From Deferribacteraceae bacterium (lineage in GTDB: Bacteria; Chrysiogenota; Deferribacteres; Deferribacterales; Deferrivibrionaceae), in assembly GCA_020054865.1 (NCBI GenBank), contig JAIHAR010000013.1:1-50735 (forward strand): a stretch of DNA of 50,735 nt, given 5' to 3'. The position numbers were made by a program, and so were the translations under genes. Shown piece after piece: positions 26,487 through 35,612 of the stretch (positions within the stretch are counted from its first letter, which is position 1; every line of letters begins with the position of its first letter). The notes under the pieces are model-generated. The model worked only from the letters and a program-made list of their open reading frames with translations, ran no database searches and was not told the origin of the DNA.

Positions 26487-26503
26487 TATCGGATTTTCCG
26501 ATA
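26487..26503. promoter_or_regulatory. Perfect operator-like palindrome upstream of the panB promoter
   Basis: TATCGGA-TTT-TCCGATA: 7-bp perfect arms, 8 bases after the second XRE-cupin stop and 13 bases before the -35 of the panB leader promoter. No T-run follows, so it is not a standard terminator. It has the size of a dimeric HTH operator. Confidence 0.5.
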
Positions 26504-26516
26504 CATCTTATTAGTA

Positions 26517-26545
26517 TTGACAAAAAAAATAAAAGTCTATATTAG
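26517..26545 (+). promoter_or_regulatory. Promoter of the panBCD leader
   Basis: TTGACA (26517-26522), 17 bases, TATTAG (26540-26545). The expected transcript start is near 26552, at the base of the first leader hairpin. Confidence 0.75.
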
Positions 26546-26551
26546 GATTCT

Positions 26552-26650
26552 GGATGCAACTTTTGTGCATACCTTGACTTTTTTGGTTATTGAAAGCAGA
26601 TACGCTTGGATCCGACAGGACCGAGACGAAGGATAAATTTAAATGTCAAT
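26552..26650 (+). promoter_or_regulatory. Structured 5' leader of panBCD, candidate riboswitch or attenuator
   Basis: The predicted RNA opens with a hairpin, GGATGCA (26552-26558) with TGCAT-A-CC (26566-26573), which has one bulged A. A long-range stem TTGAC (26574-26578)/GTCAA (26645-26649) then closes a 76-nt domain. Inside it are TTAT/ATAA (26587-26590/26633-26636), AAGC/GCTT (26594-26597/26604-26607) and GG-A-TCC/GGACC (26608-26622; GACA loop, again one bulged A). The single-stranded GAGACGAAGG follows. An intrinsic terminator begins two bases after the domain. A 'pan' RNA motif, hairpins with bulged adenosines upstream of panB/C/D, has been described in other phyla; I cannot tell from memory whether this matches it. 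Confidence 0.6.
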
Positions 26651-26683
26651 AAAAGCCTTCCGGTTATGTCGGAAGGCTTTTTT
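26651..26683 (+). terminator. Intrinsic terminator between the leader and panB
   Basis: AAAAGCCTTCCG (26651-26662), loop GTTATGT, CGGAAGGCTTTT (26670-26681), then T. A 12-bp perfect stem. It lies between the leader promoter and panB with no second promoter visible, so panBCD expression must pass it. Confidence 0.9.
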
Positions 26684-26707
26684 GTTAATACGCAAATGGA
26701 GGATAAT

Positions 26708-27520
26708 TTGAGTAAACATGCCGAAGTAAAAAAAATAACTGTCAACAATATCAAAAATATGAAGCATAAAGAAAAAATTGTTTGCCTTACTGCTTATGAT
26801 TATACATCAGCAAAAATTATAGACGAAAGCGGTGTGGATTTGATACTCGTAGGGGATTCACTTGGGATGGTAATGAACGGATATGAAAGCACTATCCCTG
26901 TAACTGTTGATGAAATTATTTACCACACAAAATCTGTCAAGAAGGGGATAAAAAGAGCCTTTCTTGTGGCTGATATGCCATTTGGCAGTTATCAAATTTC
27001 AGATGAGCAAGCCTTAACAAATGCTGTCAGAATTATAAAAGAAAGTGGGGCGGAAGCAATAAAGCTGGAAGGGGGAAAAGAATTTGCACCACTTGTAAAA
27101 AAAATGGTGAAGATGGGTATTAATGTAATGGGACATATCGGTCTTATGCCACAGCAGGTTTTGGCTGAAGGTGGATATAAAATTCAAGGAAGACATAATG
27201 AAGAAAAATTAATTGAAGATGCTATTGCTCTCGAAGAGGCAGGGGTCTTTTCAATAGTATTAGAAGGTGTTGTGGATGAGGTCAGTAAAAAAATAACTGA
27301 AAAAATAAGTATACCCACAATTGGAATTGGAGCAGGAATTCATTGCGATGGTCAAATACTTGTTTTCCAGGATATATTCGGGATGTTTGATGATTTTGTC
27401 CCAAAATTTGTAAAGCAATATGCAAATGTTGGTAAAATTATCAAGGAAGCTGCTATGACTTATTGCAAAGAAGTCAAATCCTCTGAATTCCCTGAAGATA
27501 AACATTCTTTCAAGAGGTAG
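26708..27520 (+). CDS. panB: 3-methyl-2-oxobutanoate hydroxymethyltransferase
   Basis: First step of pantothenate synthesis: transfers a hydroxymethyl group from methylene-THF to 2-oxoisovalerate. Motifs: CLTAYDYTSA, LVGDSLGMVMNGYEST, ADMPFGSY, KLEGG, GHIGLMPQ and IGIGAG. 270 aa. The start is probably TTG at 26708: TGGAGGA lies just upstream. The ATG at 26696 overlaps that ribosome binding site, and frames further upstream would be translated through the leader terminator. Followed by panC after 3 bases. Confidence 0.95.
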   Translation: MSKHAEVKKITVNNIKNMKHKEKIVCLTAYDYTSAKIIDESGVDLILVGDSLGMVMNGYESTIPVTVDEIIYHTKSVKKGIKRAFLVADMPFGSYQISDEQALTNAVRIIKESGAEAIKLEGGKEFAPLVKKMVKMGINVMGHIGLMPQQVLAEGGYKIQGRHNEEKLIEDAIALEEAGVFSIVLEGVVDEVSKKITEKISIPTIGIGAGIHCDGQILVFQDIFGMFDDFVPKFVKQYANVGKIIKEAAMTYCKEVKSSEFPEDKHSFKR

Positions 27521-27523
27521 AAT

Positions 27524-28372
27524 ATGCAAGTTGTAAAAAAAATAGATGAATTGAGAAACATTATCAAACAAGAAAAGATTAAAGGCAATAAAATAGGTTT
27601 TGTCCCTACGATGGGATATTTGCACGATGGGCATTTAAGCCTTATAAAAAAATCAAAAGAAGACAATGATGTCACTGTTTGCAGCATCTTTGTAAATCCG
27701 ACACAATTTGGTCCTGGTGAAGACCTTGACAAATATCCAAGAGATATTGAGAGAGATATGAAGCTCTTAAAAGAAAACAAATGTGACATCCTTTTTTATC
27801 CTGATGTAAAAGAAATGTATCCCAATGGATTTTATACCAAAGTAACATTATCTATTTTAACTGACAAGCTTTGCGGTAAAAGTAGACCGGGACATTTTGA
27901 CGGGGTAGCAACAGTTGTTACCAAGCTAATAAATATTGTCAATCCTGATAGTGCTTACTTCGGTATGAAAGATTATCAGCAATTGCTTGTAATCAAAAGA
28001 GTTGTTGAAGACTTAAATTTAGATGTAAATATTGTGGGTTGTCCCATTGTCAGAGAAAATGACGGGCTTGCAATGAGTTCAAGAAATGTTTATCTCACCG
28101 AAAAAGAACGTGAATCTGCACTGTCTTTAAGCAAGTCTTTTAAACTTGTTAGTCAGTTAATCGAAAAAGGTATCAAAAATCCACAAGAAATAAAACAAGA
28201 GGTTTGTAAATTTATAGAAACCCATCCATTTACCAAAATTGACTATGTTGAATTGGTTGATATTGATACCCTCGAAAACCTGAATGAATTAAAAGATAAG
28301 TTTTTGCTTGCCTTGGCTGTTTTTGTGGGAAAAGCAAGACTTATTGACAATAAAATCTTTGAAATAAAATAA
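27524..28372 (+). CDS. panC: Pantothenate synthetase
   Basis: Condenses pantoate and beta-alanine using ATP. The HIGH-like motif is in [14 protein letters not shown], followed by [20 protein letters not shown]. The KMSKS-like region is [11 protein letters not shown], and [10 protein letters not shown] is present. 282 aa, normal length. Tight spacing to panB and panD marks an operon panB-panC-panD, all under the leader at 26552. Confidence 0.96.
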   Translation: MQVVKKIDELRNIIKQEKIKGNKIGFVPTMGYLHDGHLSLIKKSKEDNDVTVCSIFVNPTQFGPGEDLDKYPRDIERDMKLLKENKCDILFYPDVKEMYPNGFYTKVTLSILTDKLCGKSRPGHFDGVATVVTKLINIVNPDSAYFGMKDYQQLLVIKRVVEDLNLDVNIVGCPIVRENDGLAMSSRNVYLTEKERESALSLSKSFKLVSQLIEKGIKNPQEIKQEVCKFIETHPFTKIDYVELVDIDTLENLNELKDKFLLALAVFVGKARLIDNKIFEIK

Positions 28373-28385
28373 ATTGAGGTGTGTT

Positions 28386-28754
28386 ATGAAAAGAACAATG
28401 TTTAAATCAAAAATTCACAGAGCAACAGTTACTGATGCGGATTTGCACTATGAAGGGAGTATTACTATCGACAAAGATTTGATGGATATGGCAAATATCC
28501 TTACATATGAAAAAGTTGATATATATAATATAACAAATGGCGCAAGATTTTCAACATATACTATTGATGGTAAAAGAGGAAGTGGTGAGATTTGTCTGAA
28601 TGGAGCTGCTGCAAGGTTAGTCCAGCCTGGAGATATGATTATAATTGTGTCATATGGTCAGTATGATGAAGAGGAGATTAAAAACCACAATCCAATTGTT
28701 GTCCAGGTGGATGAGAAAAATAGACCAATTAAAAAAGACAGGGTGCTTGTTTAA
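28386..28754 (+). CDS. panD: Aspartate 1-decarboxylase (pyruvoyl enzyme)
   Basis: Makes beta-alanine for pantothenate. 122 aa. The self-cleavage site is Gly24-Ser25 in HYEGSITID, which yields the pyruvoyl group on Ser25. Other hallmarks are NGARFSTY and LNGAAARL with [11 protein letters not shown]. The ATG at 28386 follows GAGGTG by 4 bases; a TTG at 28374 lies before that site and is less likely. Last gene of panBCD; no clear terminator follows. Confidence 0.95.
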   Translation: MKRTMFKSKIHRATVTDADLHYEGSITIDKDLMDMANILTYEKVDIYNITNGARFSTYTIDGKRGSGEICLNGAAARLVQPGDMIIIVSYGQYDEEEIKNHNPIVVQVDEKNRPIKKDRVLV

Positions 28755-28831
28755 AAAAATATCCTGTTAATTCGGGGGCTTTTTAAAACCGTATTTTTGT
28801 AATGTAGTGGTTATGTAAATTAAAAAACGGA

Positions 28832-28860
28832 TTTACAATTATATTTACATACACTATAAT
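28832..28860 (+). promoter_or_regulatory. Promoter of cheW
   Basis: TTTACA (28832-28837), 17 bases, TATAAT (28855-28860), 26 bases before the cheW start. It gives cheW its own transcription start after panD. Confidence 0.75.
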
Positions 28861-28886
28861 TGGTTAAAACGCAGGAGGCTGTTGAA

Positions 28887-29339
28887 ATGTCCAAAATTAG
28901 TCAGTTTGTGGGTTTTAAACTTGGTAAAGAAAAATACGCCATCGATATAATGGTAATAGAAGAAATTTTACGAAAGACAGAAATCACCCCTGTGCCTAAA
29001 GCTCCTGATTTCATACAAGGGATTATTAATATAAGAGGGCGTGTTATCCCTGTTGTGGACTTGAAAAACAAATTAAACCTTGGAATGGTTGATGATTCCC
29101 AAACTTCAAGAATTATTATTACAAATATTGGTGGTAAAAAGGTGGGCTTTTTGGTTGACGAAGTTGATGAAGTATTGAGGATTGAAAAGGATATAATTGA
29201 AGACGCTCCGGCACTGGCTGTAAATATTGACTCACAATATATAAAAGGTGTTGCAAAAACTGAAGGTGGGATGGTAATACTTTTGGATATTACAAAAATA
29301 TTTTCACCTTTTGAACAAAAACAATTTAACTCTTTTTAG
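28887..29339 (+). CDS. cheW: Chemotaxis coupling protein CheW
   Basis: 150 aa, single CheW domain. Motifs: FKLGKEKYAIDIMVIEEI, ITPVPKAPDFIQGIINIRGRVIPVVDL and VGFLVDEVDEVLRI. It links chemoreceptors to the CheA kinase. The ATG at 28887 has AGGAGG eight bases upstream. No cheA or other che genes are adjacent, although an MCP is at the left edge of the window. RecG starts five bases after its stop and is probably co-transcribed. Confidence 0.94.
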   Translation: MSKISQFVGFKLGKEKYAIDIMVIEEILRKTEITPVPKAPDFIQGIINIRGRVIPVVDLKNKLNLGMVDDSQTSRIIITNIGGKKVGFLVDEVDEVLRIEKDIIEDAPALAVNIDSQYIKGVAKTEGGMVILLDITKIFSPFEQKQFNSF

Positions 29340-29344
29340 ACTAA

Positions 29345-31642
29345 ATGGATTATAAAAGTGAACTTAAAAAAAGGATAATCTTACTAAGGAAAAATCCTGC
29401 TTCTCTTTACAACGATCCGGAAAATACCTTAAACGCTCTATATATTACGCTAAAAAATATTAACCCTTGGCTTGCAGACAAAATTCTATCTACAATAAAG
29501 TCAAAAAATTTCAGTACCAAAATGTTGGACAATCTTATAACTGAAATTTATCTTAATTTTATAAACATTGATGAGCCTACATTTTTCAGTGAAATTAATA
29601 CCCCAATTGAAAAAATCAAAGGGGTAGGGGATAAGTTAAAAGAAACACTTCACTCTTTAAATATTAAAACAATAAATGAGCTTTTATTGTTTTTCCCTGA
29701 CAGATATGAATATATTTCATCCGGTACCTCTTTTGATAAAAAAATTTTAATCGGCCAATACCATTTTCACGAATATGTAAAGTCAAAATTTGGTAAATCT
29801 TATTTGTTTGTAACTTTTAAGACAGATAACAATAAAACATTTGCTGGTGTCTGGTTTAACTTTAATAAAAAATACCCACTCCCTTTTCTACAGAGCCAGG
29901 AGAGGCTAAACCTTTATGGCGAAGTAAAAAACTTTAGGGGAATAATGGGTATTGTTCATCCGGAGTTTGTAAATGATGAAGAAATTGATAAAATCAGAGT
30001 CAGATATCCTGTTGGCAGTAAAATAAAAAATAAAACTTTTGCTAAACTTATTAAAACAGCTTATGAAAATTATAGTGAAACAATTTTTGATACACTCCCT
30101 TTTTTTATTGTGGATAAATATAAATTTCCTCACATCAGAGAGTCTTTGAAAGGTATCCATTTTCCTGATAATCCTTCAATTGTCAGTCAACTTAACTCTT
30201 TTAACTCAATTTATCATAAAAGATTTATTTACGAAGAACTTTTTTATCTTCAGCTTGGCTTTATAATAAAAAAACACAGTTACCAAAAAAACAATGGAAT
30301 TATCTTTAAAATTGACAACACTTTTTTAGAAAAAATCAAGCCTTACATCCCCTTTAAACTGACAGCATCACAAAAAAGGGTTCTATCAGATATTTTTAAT
30401 GATATGAAGAGTCAAAACCAGATGAACAGGCTTATTCAGGGTGATGTCGGAAGCGGAAAAACTATTGTGGCATTTATTGCTGCACTCGTTGCTATTTTAA
30501 ACGGTTATCAGGTTACAGTTATTGCACCTACAGAAATACTCGCAGAACAACATTTTTTAAATTTTAACAAACTTATGGGAAATAGTTTTAAAAGTGTGCT
30601 CTTGACCAGCTCAGTGAAAAAGTCAGAAAAACAGCTGATTAAAAATAAAATCAAAGAAAATAGTGTCGATTTTATCTTTGGTACGCATGCTATAATTCAG
30701 GATGATGTAGAATTTAAAAATTTAGGACTTGCAATTATCGACGAACAGCACAGGTTTGGTGTTTTGCAGAGAAAAGCTCTTTGCGACAAAGGGATAAACC
30801 CTGACATTTTACTTATGAGTGCCACACCAATCCCCAGGACTTTGGCACTTACCCTCTATGGTGACCTTGATGTATCCACTATAGACGAATTGCCACCAGG
30901 GCGAAGACCTGTGGAAACTAGGGCATTTAATGAAAAAGAATCTCAAACCATTTTAAAATTTATGAAAAATGAAATTTTAAAGGGTAATCAGGTTTATGTT
31001 GTTTACCCTTTGATAGAGGAAAGCGAGAATCTCGATTTAAAAGCAGCTGTAACGGGATACGAAAAATTGTCAAATGTATTTGGAAAAGATAATATTGGGC
31101 TCTTACACGGGAAAATGAAAAGTGACGAAAAAAGGATCATAATGGAGAAGTTTAAAAATAAAGAGATTAAAATACTGGTTTCCACAACAGTTATTGAAGT
31201 GGGTGTGGATGTGCCTGATGCTACCGTAATGGTAATACAAAATGCTGAAAGATTTGGTATTGCACAACTCCACCAGCTCAGAGGGCGAATTGGCAGAAGC
31301 GATAAAAACTCTTACTGTTACCTTATTTATAGCGACAAAATAGGAGAGGATGGACTTAAAAGAATAAAGGCGATGGAAAAATACAGTGACGGTTTTAAAC
31401 TTGCAGAAATAGACCTTGAAATGAGAGGACCAGGTGACTTTTTTGGTGTGAGGCAATCAGGACTTCCGACCTTTAAATTTTCAAATATAGTTCGTGATTA
31501 TAAAATTCTTGTTGATGCAAGAGAAGATGCTTTAAAAATTGTAGAAAATGACCCTTATTTGGAAAAACCGGAGCACAAAATTCTCAAACAGGTTTTACTT
31601 GAAAAATGGAAAAATGAAATAGATTTAATAAAGGTTGGATAA
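29345..31642 (+). CDS. recG: ATP-dependent DNA helicase RecG
   Basis: Branch-migrating helicase for stalled forks and recombination. 765 aa. An N-terminal extension is followed by a wedge/OB domain starting after the IEKIKGVGDKLKE helix. SF2 helicase motifs: I (QGDVGSGKT), Ia (VIAPTEILAEQH), II (DEQH), III (LMSATPIPRTL), V/VI (STTVIEVGVDVP, QLHQLRGRIGRS). The C-terminal RecG wedge-contact motif EMRGPGDFFGVRQSG is present. Normal or slightly long for the family. It follows cheW directly. Confidence 0.96.
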   Translation: MDYKSELKKRIILLRKNPASLYNDPENTLNALYITLKNINPWLADKILSTIKSKNFSTKMLDNLITEIYLNFINIDEPTFFSEINTPIEKIKGVGDKLKETLHSLNIKTINELLLFFPDRYEYISSGTSFDKKILIGQYHFHEYVKSKFGKSYLFVTFKTDNNKTFAGVWFNFNKKYPLPFLQSQERLNLYGEVKNFRGIMGIVHPEFVNDEEIDKIRVRYPVGSKIKNKTFAKLIKTAYENYSETIFDTLPFFIVDKYKFPHIRESLKGIHFPDNPSIVSQLNSFNSIYHKRFIYEELFYLQLGFIIKKHSYQKNNGIIFKIDNTFLEKIKPYIPFKLTASQKRVLSDIFNDMKSQNQMNRLIQGDVGSGKTIVAFIAALVAILNGYQVTVIAPTEILAEQHFLNFNKLMGNSFKSVLLTSSVKKSEKQLIKNKIKENSVDFIFGTHAIIQDDVEFKNLGLAIIDEQHRFGVLQRKALCDKGINPDILLMSATPIPRTLALTLYGDLDVSTIDELPPGRRPVETRAFNEKESQTILKFMKNEILKGNQVYVVYPLIEESENLDLKAAVTGYEKLSNVFGKDNIGLLHGKMKSDEKRIIMEKFKNKEIKILVSTTVIEVGVDVPDATVMVIQNAERFGIAQLHQLRGRIGRSDKNSYCYLIYSDKIGEDGLKRIKAMEKYSDGFKLAEIDLEMRGPGDFFGVRQSGLPTFKFSNIVRDYKILVDAREDALKIVENDPYLEKPEHKILKQVLLEKWKNEIDLIKVG

Positions 31643-31647
31643 TTTAA

Positions 31648-31676
31648 TTGATATATCCGTTTCTATGTATTATAAT
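31648..31676 (+). promoter_or_regulatory. Promoter of the SWIM zinc-finger gene
   Basis: TTGATA (31648-31653), 17 bases, TATAAT (31671-31676), only 26 bases before the start codon. A near-consensus promoter. Confidence 0.8.
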
Positions 31677-31702
31677 TTGTTAACTAAAATAAGGAGGAGC
31701 CA

Positions 31703-32251
31703 ATGCAGCTATTAAAACTCACCGAAGAACAGCTCAGAAATATCTCTACAAACATAAACATCCAGAGAGCTGAAAACTATGTGGGCAAGTTTTTTGATTG
31801 TAAAATTGAGGATAATATTCTTAAAGGAAAAATAAGAGGAAATCATGGTGTTTATGAGGTTGAACTTAGAATAGATACTGACCCTTTGACCTTTAAATGC
31901 CAGTGTGAAACTTCAAAAGAAATGTTTTGCAAACACGCAGCGGCTTTAGGTCTTACTTACATTTATACCCCCTGGGTATTTGAAAGTAACAAGAAAATTG
32001 AAAGAGAAGAGATAACGAGCATTGAAGAGCTACAATTTTACTTAAGAACAACCAAACTTAAAACTCTCCTTGATGATTTAAGAAAATGTTGTCTTGGAGT
32101 TGCCCAACTTTCAGAGCTAACCGGAATTTCTGTTCAGCAAATTTCTGCTATTGTAAAAGATGACTTAAACGGCAAGTATCACACATTAACTGATCCTTTG
32201 AAACTTGCTTGTTTGTTTTTGATAGAAAAGGGTGTAAACACAAAAAAATAG
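31703..32251 (+). CDS. SWIM zinc-finger protein with a helix-turn-helix-like C-terminus
   Basis: 182 aa. The centre has CxCx(8)CxH (KCQCETSKEMFCKH), a SWIM zinc finger, preceded by the typical SWIM strand region (RAENYVGKFFDC ... GKIRGNHGVYEVEL). After a linker, residues ~130-175 (GVAQLSELTGISVQQISAIVKDD ...) resemble an XRE-type helix-turn-helix. So it may bind DNA by two modules. I do not recognise a named family with this layout. It has its own strong promoter, an AAGGAGGAG ribosome binding site, and its own terminator, so it is a single-gene unit between recG and carB. Confidence 0.75.
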   Translation: MQLLKLTEEQLRNISTNINIQRAENYVGKFFDCKIEDNILKGKIRGNHGVYEVELRIDTDPLTFKCQCETSKEMFCKHAAALGLTYIYTPWVFESNKKIEREEITSIEELQFYLRTTKLKTLLDDLRKCCLGVAQLSELTGISVQQISAIVKDDLNGKYHTLTDPLKLACLFLIEKGVNTKK

Positions 32252-32276
32252 AGGCAGATTAATTCTGCTTCTATTT
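32246..32276 (+). terminator. Intrinsic terminator of the SWIM gene
   Basis: AAATAGAGGCAGA (32246-32258), loop TTAAT, TCTGCTTCTATTT (32264-32276): 13 pairs including one G-U. It overlaps the stop codon. The T-run is broken by one C. Confidence 0.75.
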
Positions 32277-32309
32277 CAATATTTATTTGCAAGATGAAAA
32301 TGCCAGAAT

Positions 32310-32339
32310 TTGACATTTTATCTTGTCATTTCATACAAC
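32310..32339 (+). promoter_or_regulatory. Candidate promoter of carB
   Basis: TTGACA (32310-32315), an 18-base spacer, TACAAC (32334-32339). A TGACA/TGTCA inverted repeat (32311-32315 and 32325-32329) covers the -35 and spacer and could be an operator. Confidence 0.5.
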
Positions 32340-32384
32340 ATTTGTTAAAAGTCTTCAATTTGTGCTTTTAAAATGGAGGATAAT

Positions 32385-35300
32385 GTGCCTAAAAGGGAAG
32401 ATATCAAAACTATAATGGTAATCGGCTCGGGACCAATTGTTATAGGTCAGGCCTGTGAATTTGACTATTCAGGGACTCAGGCTGTAAAGGCTCTGAAAGA
32501 AGAAGGGTATAAAGTGGTACTTGTAAACTCAAACCCTGCGACAATAATGACCGACCCGGAATTTGCAGATGCTACCTATATTGAGCCAATACACGTGGAA
32601 GTTCTTGAAGCAATAATAAAAAATGAAAAACCTGATGCTATTTTACCAACTGTTGGAGGACAAACAGCCCTTAATGCGGCTCTTGAGCTTCACAAGAAGG
32701 GGATTCTTGAAAAATATAATGTTGAACTTATAGGTGCAAACGCTGAATCCATTAAAAAAGCTGAAGACAGAGAACTTTTCAAACAAGCAATGGCAAAAAT
32801 TGGCCTTGATATGCCCAAAAGTGCCTATATAAGAAATTTTGAAGAAGCAATGCAGGCAATTGATTCTATTGGATTTCCTGTAATTATCAGACCATCTTTT
32901 ACCCTTGGTGGAACCGGTGGCAATGTTGCATACAATATGGAAGAATACAAAGAATACGTAAAATGGGGACTTGAAGCATCCCCTGTAGGAGAAATTCTTG
33001 TAGAAGAATCAATTATAGGCTGGAAAGAATATGAACTTGAAGTGATGAGAGATTTGAAGGACAATGTTGTTATTATTTGTTCGATAGAAAACTTTGATCC
33101 AATGGGTGTTCACACAGGTGATAGCATAACAGTAGCTCCGGCCCAAACCCTTACTGACAAAGAATATCAGGAATTAAGGAATTCTGCAATCAAGGTAATG
33201 AGAGAAATAGGAGTTGACACTGGTGGCTCCAATGTTCAGTTTGCAGTTAATCCTGAAGATGGAAGACAGGTCATTATTGAAATGAATCCAAGGGTTTCAA
33301 GAAGCTCCGCACTTGCATCTAAAGCCACAGGTTTTCCTATTGCCAAAATTGCAGCCAAACTTGCTGTAGGATACACACTTGACGAAATCCCAAACGATAT
33401 TACCAAAAAAACACCGGCATCCTTTGAGCCTACAATAGATTATTGTGTAGTAAAATTTCCTCGATTTACTTTTGAAAAATTTCCAGGAACTGATGATACC
33501 CTTACTACCCAGATGAAATCTGTAGGTGAAGTAATGGCAATCGGAAGAACTTTCAAAGAATCGCTTCAAAAGGCTCTTGTTTCCCTTGAAATAGGAAAAA
33601 CCGGCTTTGATGAAATATTTGCCATGGAAGATTTATCAAAATCAGAAATAAAGGAAGAAATTATCAATTACCTGAAAAGACCAACAGATAAAAGAATGTG
33701 GTACATAGGGGAAGCATTTAGGGCCGGCTTTACAATAGATGAGGTACACGGATATACAAAAATTGACAGATGGTTTCTAAATAAGATTTATGAAATTATA
33801 AAGTTTGAAGAGCATCTTAAGGGTTTAAGTATAGAAAAAATTGGCACAGATACCTTAAAACTTTCCAAAGAAATGGGATTTTCGGATAAAAGACTGGCAA
33901 AATTATTAAAATGCACCGAATCCGATGTGGAATCAAAAAGAAAAAGTGCCAGAATAACACCAGTTTATAAAAGGGTTGACACCTGTGCAGCTGAGTTTGA
34001 GTCATACACTCCATATCTTTATTCTACCTACGAAGAAGAATGTGAGGCTGATACTACCAATAAAGAAAAGGTTGTAATTCTTGGAGGTGGTCCAAACAGA
34101 ATAGGGCAGGGGATAGAGTTTGACTATTGTTGTGTTCATGCCTGCTTTGCACTGTCTGAAATAGGTTATGAAACAATAATGGTAAACTGCAACCCTGAAA
34201 CTGTAAGTACCGATTATGATACATCAGACAGATTATATTTTGAACCGCTTACAAGAGAGCACGTGTTAAACATAATAAAAAAGGAAAAGCCAGTCGGGGT
34301 TATTGTCCAGTTTGGTGGACAAACACCATTAAAGCTGGCCGTACCACTGGAAAAAGCGGGGGTAAAGATTCTTGGTACTTCTCCTGACAGTATTGATATT
34401 GCAGAAGACAGAGAAAGATTTAAAGTGCTTGTAGAGAAACTTAATCTTCTTCAGCCACCAAACGGAATAGCCAAAAACGAAAACGAAGCTTATGAAATAG
34501 CAAAAAGAATAGGTTATCCTGTCGTTGTAAGACCTTCATATGTTTTGGGCGGCAGGGCAATGGAAATTGTTTATGATGAAATATCTCTTAAAAGATATAT
34601 GAAGTATGCCGTTGAAGCAAGTGAGGAGCACCCTGTTTTAATAGATAAGTTTCTTGAACATGCCATGGAAGTAGATGTAGATGCAATTAGTGATGGTGAA
34701 ACTATTGTTGTAGCAGGAATTATGCAGCATATAGAAGAAGCCGGAATACATTCAGGTGATTCGGCCTGTTCAATCCCGACCAGATCAATTCCTGAAGATG
34801 TTTTAAAAAGATTAAAAGAACAAACAAAAGCGATTGCAAAAGAATTAAATGTAATAGGATTGATGAATATACAATATGCCATTAAAGGTAAAGATATATA
34901 CCTTCTTGAGGTTAACCCGAGAGCTTCAAGGACTATACCTTATGTAAGCAAATCGATAGGTGTACCCCTTGCAAAACTTGCGGCAAAAGTAATGGTTGGA
35001 AGAAAACTAAAAGAATTGGGCTTTACCGAAACAAAAGAGTTAAATTACTATTCTGTAAAAGAATCTGTATTTCCATTTGTAAAATTTCCCAATACTGATG
35101 TTATATTGGGACCTGAAATGAAATCTACAGGTGAAGTTATGGGGATAGATACAACTTTTGGAAGAGCTTACTACAAAGCCCAGATGGGAGCAGGTAACAG
35201 GTTGCCTACAAAAGGAAAAGTTTTTATAAGCATAAAAGACAGCGTAAAAGATCAGATATTGCCCGTTGCCAAAAAACTTTATGAGCTTGGTTTTGAAATA

Positions 35301-35606
35301 ATAGCGACAAAAGGTACTCATAAATTTCTAAATGACAATAATATACCTGCTCAACTTATACTAAAGGTTCAGGAAGGTCGTCCAAATATTGTAGATCTAA
35401 TAAAAAATAGAGAAGTTAACTTTATAATCAATGTCCCTGAAGGGAAAAAATCAAGACTTGATGCTGATTCTATGAGAAGAGCAATGTTAAACTATAATAT
35501 ACCTTTCGTTACAACCGTTGAAGCAGCAGAAGCATCGGTAAACGGTATTAAACAATATCTTGAAACAGGCATTACGGTAAAATCTATACAAGAGTATTAC
35601 AAGTAG
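32385..35606 (+). CDS. carB: Carbamoyl-phosphate synthase large subunit
   Basis: 1073 aa from the GTG at 32385, giving the canonical N-terminus (V/M)[34 protein letters not shown] lies six bases upstream. An ATG at 32373 in front of that site is less likely. Two homologous ATP-grasp halves are present: one with [10 protein letters not shown], the other with [11 protein letters not shown], with [20 protein letters not shown] opening the second half. The C-terminal allosteric MGS-like domain starts near [11 protein letters not shown]. Supplies carbamoyl phosphate for pyrimidines and arginine. The small subunit carA is not in the window. Followed by pyrK after 6 bases. Confidence 0.97.
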   Translation: MPKREDIKTIMVIGSGPIVIGQACEFDYSGTQAVKALKEEGYKVVLVNSNPATIMTDPEFADATYIEPIHVEVLEAIIKNEKPDAILPTVGGQTALNAALELHKKGILEKYNVELIGANAESIKKAEDRELFKQAMAKIGLDMPKSAYIRNFEEAMQAIDSIGFPVIIRPSFTLGGTGGNVAYNMEEYKEYVKWGLEASPVGEILVEESIIGWKEYELEVMRDLKDNVVIICSIENFDPMGVHTGDSITVAPAQTLTDKEYQELRNSAIKVMREIGVDTGGSNVQFAVNPEDGRQVIIEMNPRVSRSSALASKATGFPIAKIAAKLAVGYTLDEIPNDITKKTPASFEPTIDYCVVKFPRFTFEKFPGTDDTLTTQMKSVGEVMAIGRTFKESLQKALVSLEIGKTGFDEIFAMEDLSKSEIKEEIINYLKRPTDKRMWYIGEAFRAGFTIDEVHGYTKIDRWFLNKIYEIIKFEEHLKGLSIEKIGTDTLKLSKEMGFSDKRLAKLLKCTESDVESKRKSARITPVYKRVDTCAAEFESYTPYLYSTYEEECEADTTNKEKVVILGGGPNRIGQGIEFDYCCVHACFALSEIGYETIMVNCNPETVSTDYDTSDRLYFEPLTREHVLNIIKKEKPVGVIVQFGGQTPLKLAVPLEKAGVKILGTSPDSIDIAEDRERFKVLVEKLNLLQPPNGIAKNENEAYEIAKRIGYPVVVRPSYVLGGRAMEIVYDEISLKRYMKYAVEASEEHPVLIDKFLEHAMEVDVDAISDGETIVVAGIMQHIEEAGIHSGDSACSIPTRSIPEDVLKRLKEQTKAIAKELNVIGLMNIQYAIKGKDIYLLEVNPRASRTIPYVSKSIGVPLAKLAAKVMVGRKLKELGFTETKELNYYSVKESVFPFVKFPNTDVILGPEMKSTGEVMGIDTTFGRAYYKAQMGAGNRLPTKGKVFISIKDSVKDQILPVAKKLYELGFEIIATKGTHKFLNDNNIPAQLILKVQEGRPNIVDLIKNREVNFIINVPEGKKSRLDADSMRRAMLNYNIPFVTTVEAAEASVNGIKQYLETGITVKSIQEYYK

Positions 35607-35612
35607 GTATAT

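Noticed and set aside
26606-26707. N-terminal extension of panB starting MDPTGPRRR
   Set aside because: It would be translated through the leader RNA and the terminator hairpin, and known PanB proteins begin near the TTG at 26708, which has a good ribosome binding site.
28789-28830. Stem CCGT-A-TTTTT / AAAAA-ACGG after panD as a terminator or riboswitch
   Set aside because: Mostly A-T pairs, a 23-base loop and no T-run; such a fold is expected by chance in this AT-rich gap.
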